From positions 1 to 7,946 of the forward strand of contig WRIP01000051.1 of assembly GCA_009782665.1 (NCBI GenBank): DNA of 7,946 nt, given 5' to 3'. Source of the DNA: Oscillospiraceae bacterium (GTDB lineage: Bacteria; Bacillota; Clostridia; Oscillospirales; Ruminococcaceae). Positions 6,743 through 7,946 of this stretch are shown here, one piece after another. The translations under genes were made by a program, and so were the position numbers. The notes under the pieces were generated by a model. It was not told the DNA's origin. It saw only the letters and a program-made list of their open reading frames with translations, and searched no databases. Every line of letters begins with the position of its first letter. The stretch's first letter is position 1.

Positions 6743-7946
6743 ATCCTGCGGCTTTTCGTAGTTCATACTTCGGGACATGGGTATTAACAGTATCGGTATC
6801 TACTATAATTCGTCTGATGTCATCTCTTGCAGAGGATTCATACATGATAGGAATTAACATATCTTCCATGATGGATCGAAGACCTCTGGCTCCACTTCCT
6901 TTATCTATAGCCTTCTTGGCTATTGCGGTAAGCGCATCAGCTTCGAAATCCAACTGTATTCCATCAAAGCTGAAGAGTTTTTGATATTGTTTGACTAACG
7001 CATTCTTTGGCTCATTTAATATCCGTACCATCATCTCTTCATCTAGTGAACTCAATACCGAGATGATTGGTACCCTTCCAACCAACTCCGGCACCAAGCC
7101 ATATTTGACCAGATCATGTGATTCAACCTGCTTCATCAGTGTATCTTTTTTGTTACTATCCAACGATTTGATGGTAGCTCCGAATCCCATGGAGGAACTT
7201 GCGACCCGACTCTCGACTAACTTATCGATTCCGTCAAAGGAACCACCACAGATAAAGAGGATATTGGTGGTGTCAATGGGAATGAACTCTTGGTGTGGAT
7301 GCTTTCTACCGCCCTGTCTCGGCACATTGGCTACAGTACCTTCAATTATCTTAAGCAGTGCCTGTTGAACACCTTCACCACCTACGTCTCTGGTAATAGA
7401 AGGATTCTCGCTCTTACGCGTAATCTTATCAATCTCATCAATATATATGATTCCGCGTTGTGCATGCTTAACATTCATATTTGCGACTTGAATTAGTTTA
7501 AGCAGTATGTTTTCAACATCCTCACCTACATAACCGGCTTCGGTTAAAGTGGTGGCATCGGTGATGGCAAAAGGTACATTTATAATCCGAGCTAGAGTCT
7601 GTGCTAAGTAGGTCTTCCCTACTCCAGACGGACCGACCAACAATACATTGCTCTTTTGTATCTCTACATCATCGGCTCTTCGACGACTCTCTAATCTCTT
7701 GTAGTGGTTATATACCGCGACAGAAAGCACTATTTTCGCTTCGTCCTGTCCAATGACATATCTATCCAAGGCTTCTTTGATGGCATGAGGTCTTAGAATA
7801 TTGAAATCACTATCCTTAATGCTCGCAGTAACCTTACGATTATCAGAGTCTAGATACTCGTTGACAATGTCTGAATCATCCAGTAAAGAAAAAAATAGTG
7901 AAACACATTCATTGCAGATGCAGTCACTAGGACCTACCAGCATTCG
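6741..7946 (-). CDS. clpX: ClpX, ATP-binding subunit of Clp protease; N-terminus outside window
   Basis: ClpX is an AAA+ unfoldase that feeds tagged proteins to ClpP. The frame runs off the right edge (an Arg codon precedes the Met at 7943), so the true start and probably about 25 residues are missing. Counting from that Met, the end of the zinc-binding domain is visible as CNEC (10-13), the second cysteine pair; the first pair is outside. Walker A is GPSGVGKT (103-111 region), pore loop 1 is GYVG (137-140), and Walker B is IIYIDE (165-170). The RKH loop is at 213-215, the arginine finger is Arg290 in LVGR, and sensor-2 is Arg353 in GARGLR. The ClpP-docking loop reads MGF (252-254) instead of the usual IGF. 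An extra cysteine stands at position 8, where tyrosine is common. The C-terminus is complete, 9 bases before lon. In Firmicutes clpP or tig often lies upstream, which cannot be checked here. Confidence 0.96.
   Translation of the reverse strand, partial: RMLVGPSDCICNECVSLFFSLLDDSDIVNEYLDSDNRKVTASIKDSDFNILRPHAIKEALDRYVIGQDEAKIVLSVAVYNHYKRLESRRRADDVEIQKSNVLLVGPSGVGKTYLAQTLARIINVPFAITDATTLTEAGYVGEDVENILLKLIQVANMNVKHAQRGIIYIDEIDKITRKSENPSITRDVGGEGVQQALLKIIEGTVANVPRQGGRKHPHQEFIPIDTTNILFICGGSFDGIDKLVESRVASSSMGFGATIKSLDSNKKDTLMKQVESHDLVKYGLVPELVGRVPIISVLSSLDEEMMVRILNEPKNALVKQYQKLFSFDGIQLDFEADALTAIAKKAIDKGSGARGLRSIMEDMLIPIMYESSARDDIRRIIVDTDTVNTHVPKYELRKAAG

Noticed and set aside
6667..6984. 105-codon open frame on the + strand across the lon-clpX junction
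   Set aside because: It is antisense to the lon 5' end and clpX 3' end, which are both securely identified; the translation is low-complexity Ser/Ile-rich, as expected of a shadow frame.
6991..7368. 125-codon open frame on the + strand inside clpX
   Set aside because: It is fully antisense to conserved ClpX motifs, has no ribosome binding site that I can see, and its translation resembles no family.
1..7946. Frequent ACCGGT/CCGGT words as a dispersed repeat
   Set aside because: They fall in coding DNA at different codon contexts without fixed spacing or flanks, so they look like compositional bias and not a repeat family.

Overview
The window reads as ordinary chromosomal housekeeping DNA from a low-to-moderate G+C bacterium (about 40 % G+C by eye). 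It is most likely a Firmicute of the Clostridia type. The reasons are the gene order clpX-lon-engB, a TrpR-like regulator of the YerC family, a YqeM-type methyltransferase and an Hsp33 chaperone. This placement is inferred from gene content only. I saw no mobile element, CRISPR array, rRNA or tRNA.

Layout. On the + strand, positions 1-507 hold the 3' part of a diguanylate cyclase (GGDEF) gene whose N-terminal signalling region lies outside the window. Positions 508-585 are a short convergent intergenic gap with an intrinsic terminator that serves the minus strand. From 586 to the right edge, everything is one tightly packed minus-strand gene train, in transcription order: clpX (5' end cut by the window edge), lon, engB, lysA, a yerC-like regulator, a SAM-dependent methyltransferase, and hslO. 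All junctions are overlaps or gaps of 2-19 bases, so the seven genes are probably one operon. No internal promoter was evident, and the main promoter must lie beyond position 7946.

How the genes fit together. ClpX (unfoldase for ClpP), Lon (ATP-dependent protease) and Hsp33 (redox-activated holdase) form a protein quality-control set. EngB is a GTPase for large-subunit ribosome assembly. LysA makes L-lysine from meso-diaminopimelate. The YerC-like protein is a small DNA-binding protein and the methyltransferase has an unknown substrate. The clpX-lon-engB part is a familiar arrangement; the lysA-yerC-methyltransferase-hslO extension is less expected and is the main contextual point of interest.

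I did not find a convincing undescribed system. The most notable non-gene signal is a perfect 11-bp inverted repeat with a 6-nt loop inside hslO (660-687), which is longer than expected by chance in a window this size. Smaller points are a GGDEF domain without the product-inhibition site, two genes without visible ribosome binding sites that seem translationally coupled, and a ClpX with MGF in place of the usual IGF in its ClpP-docking loop.
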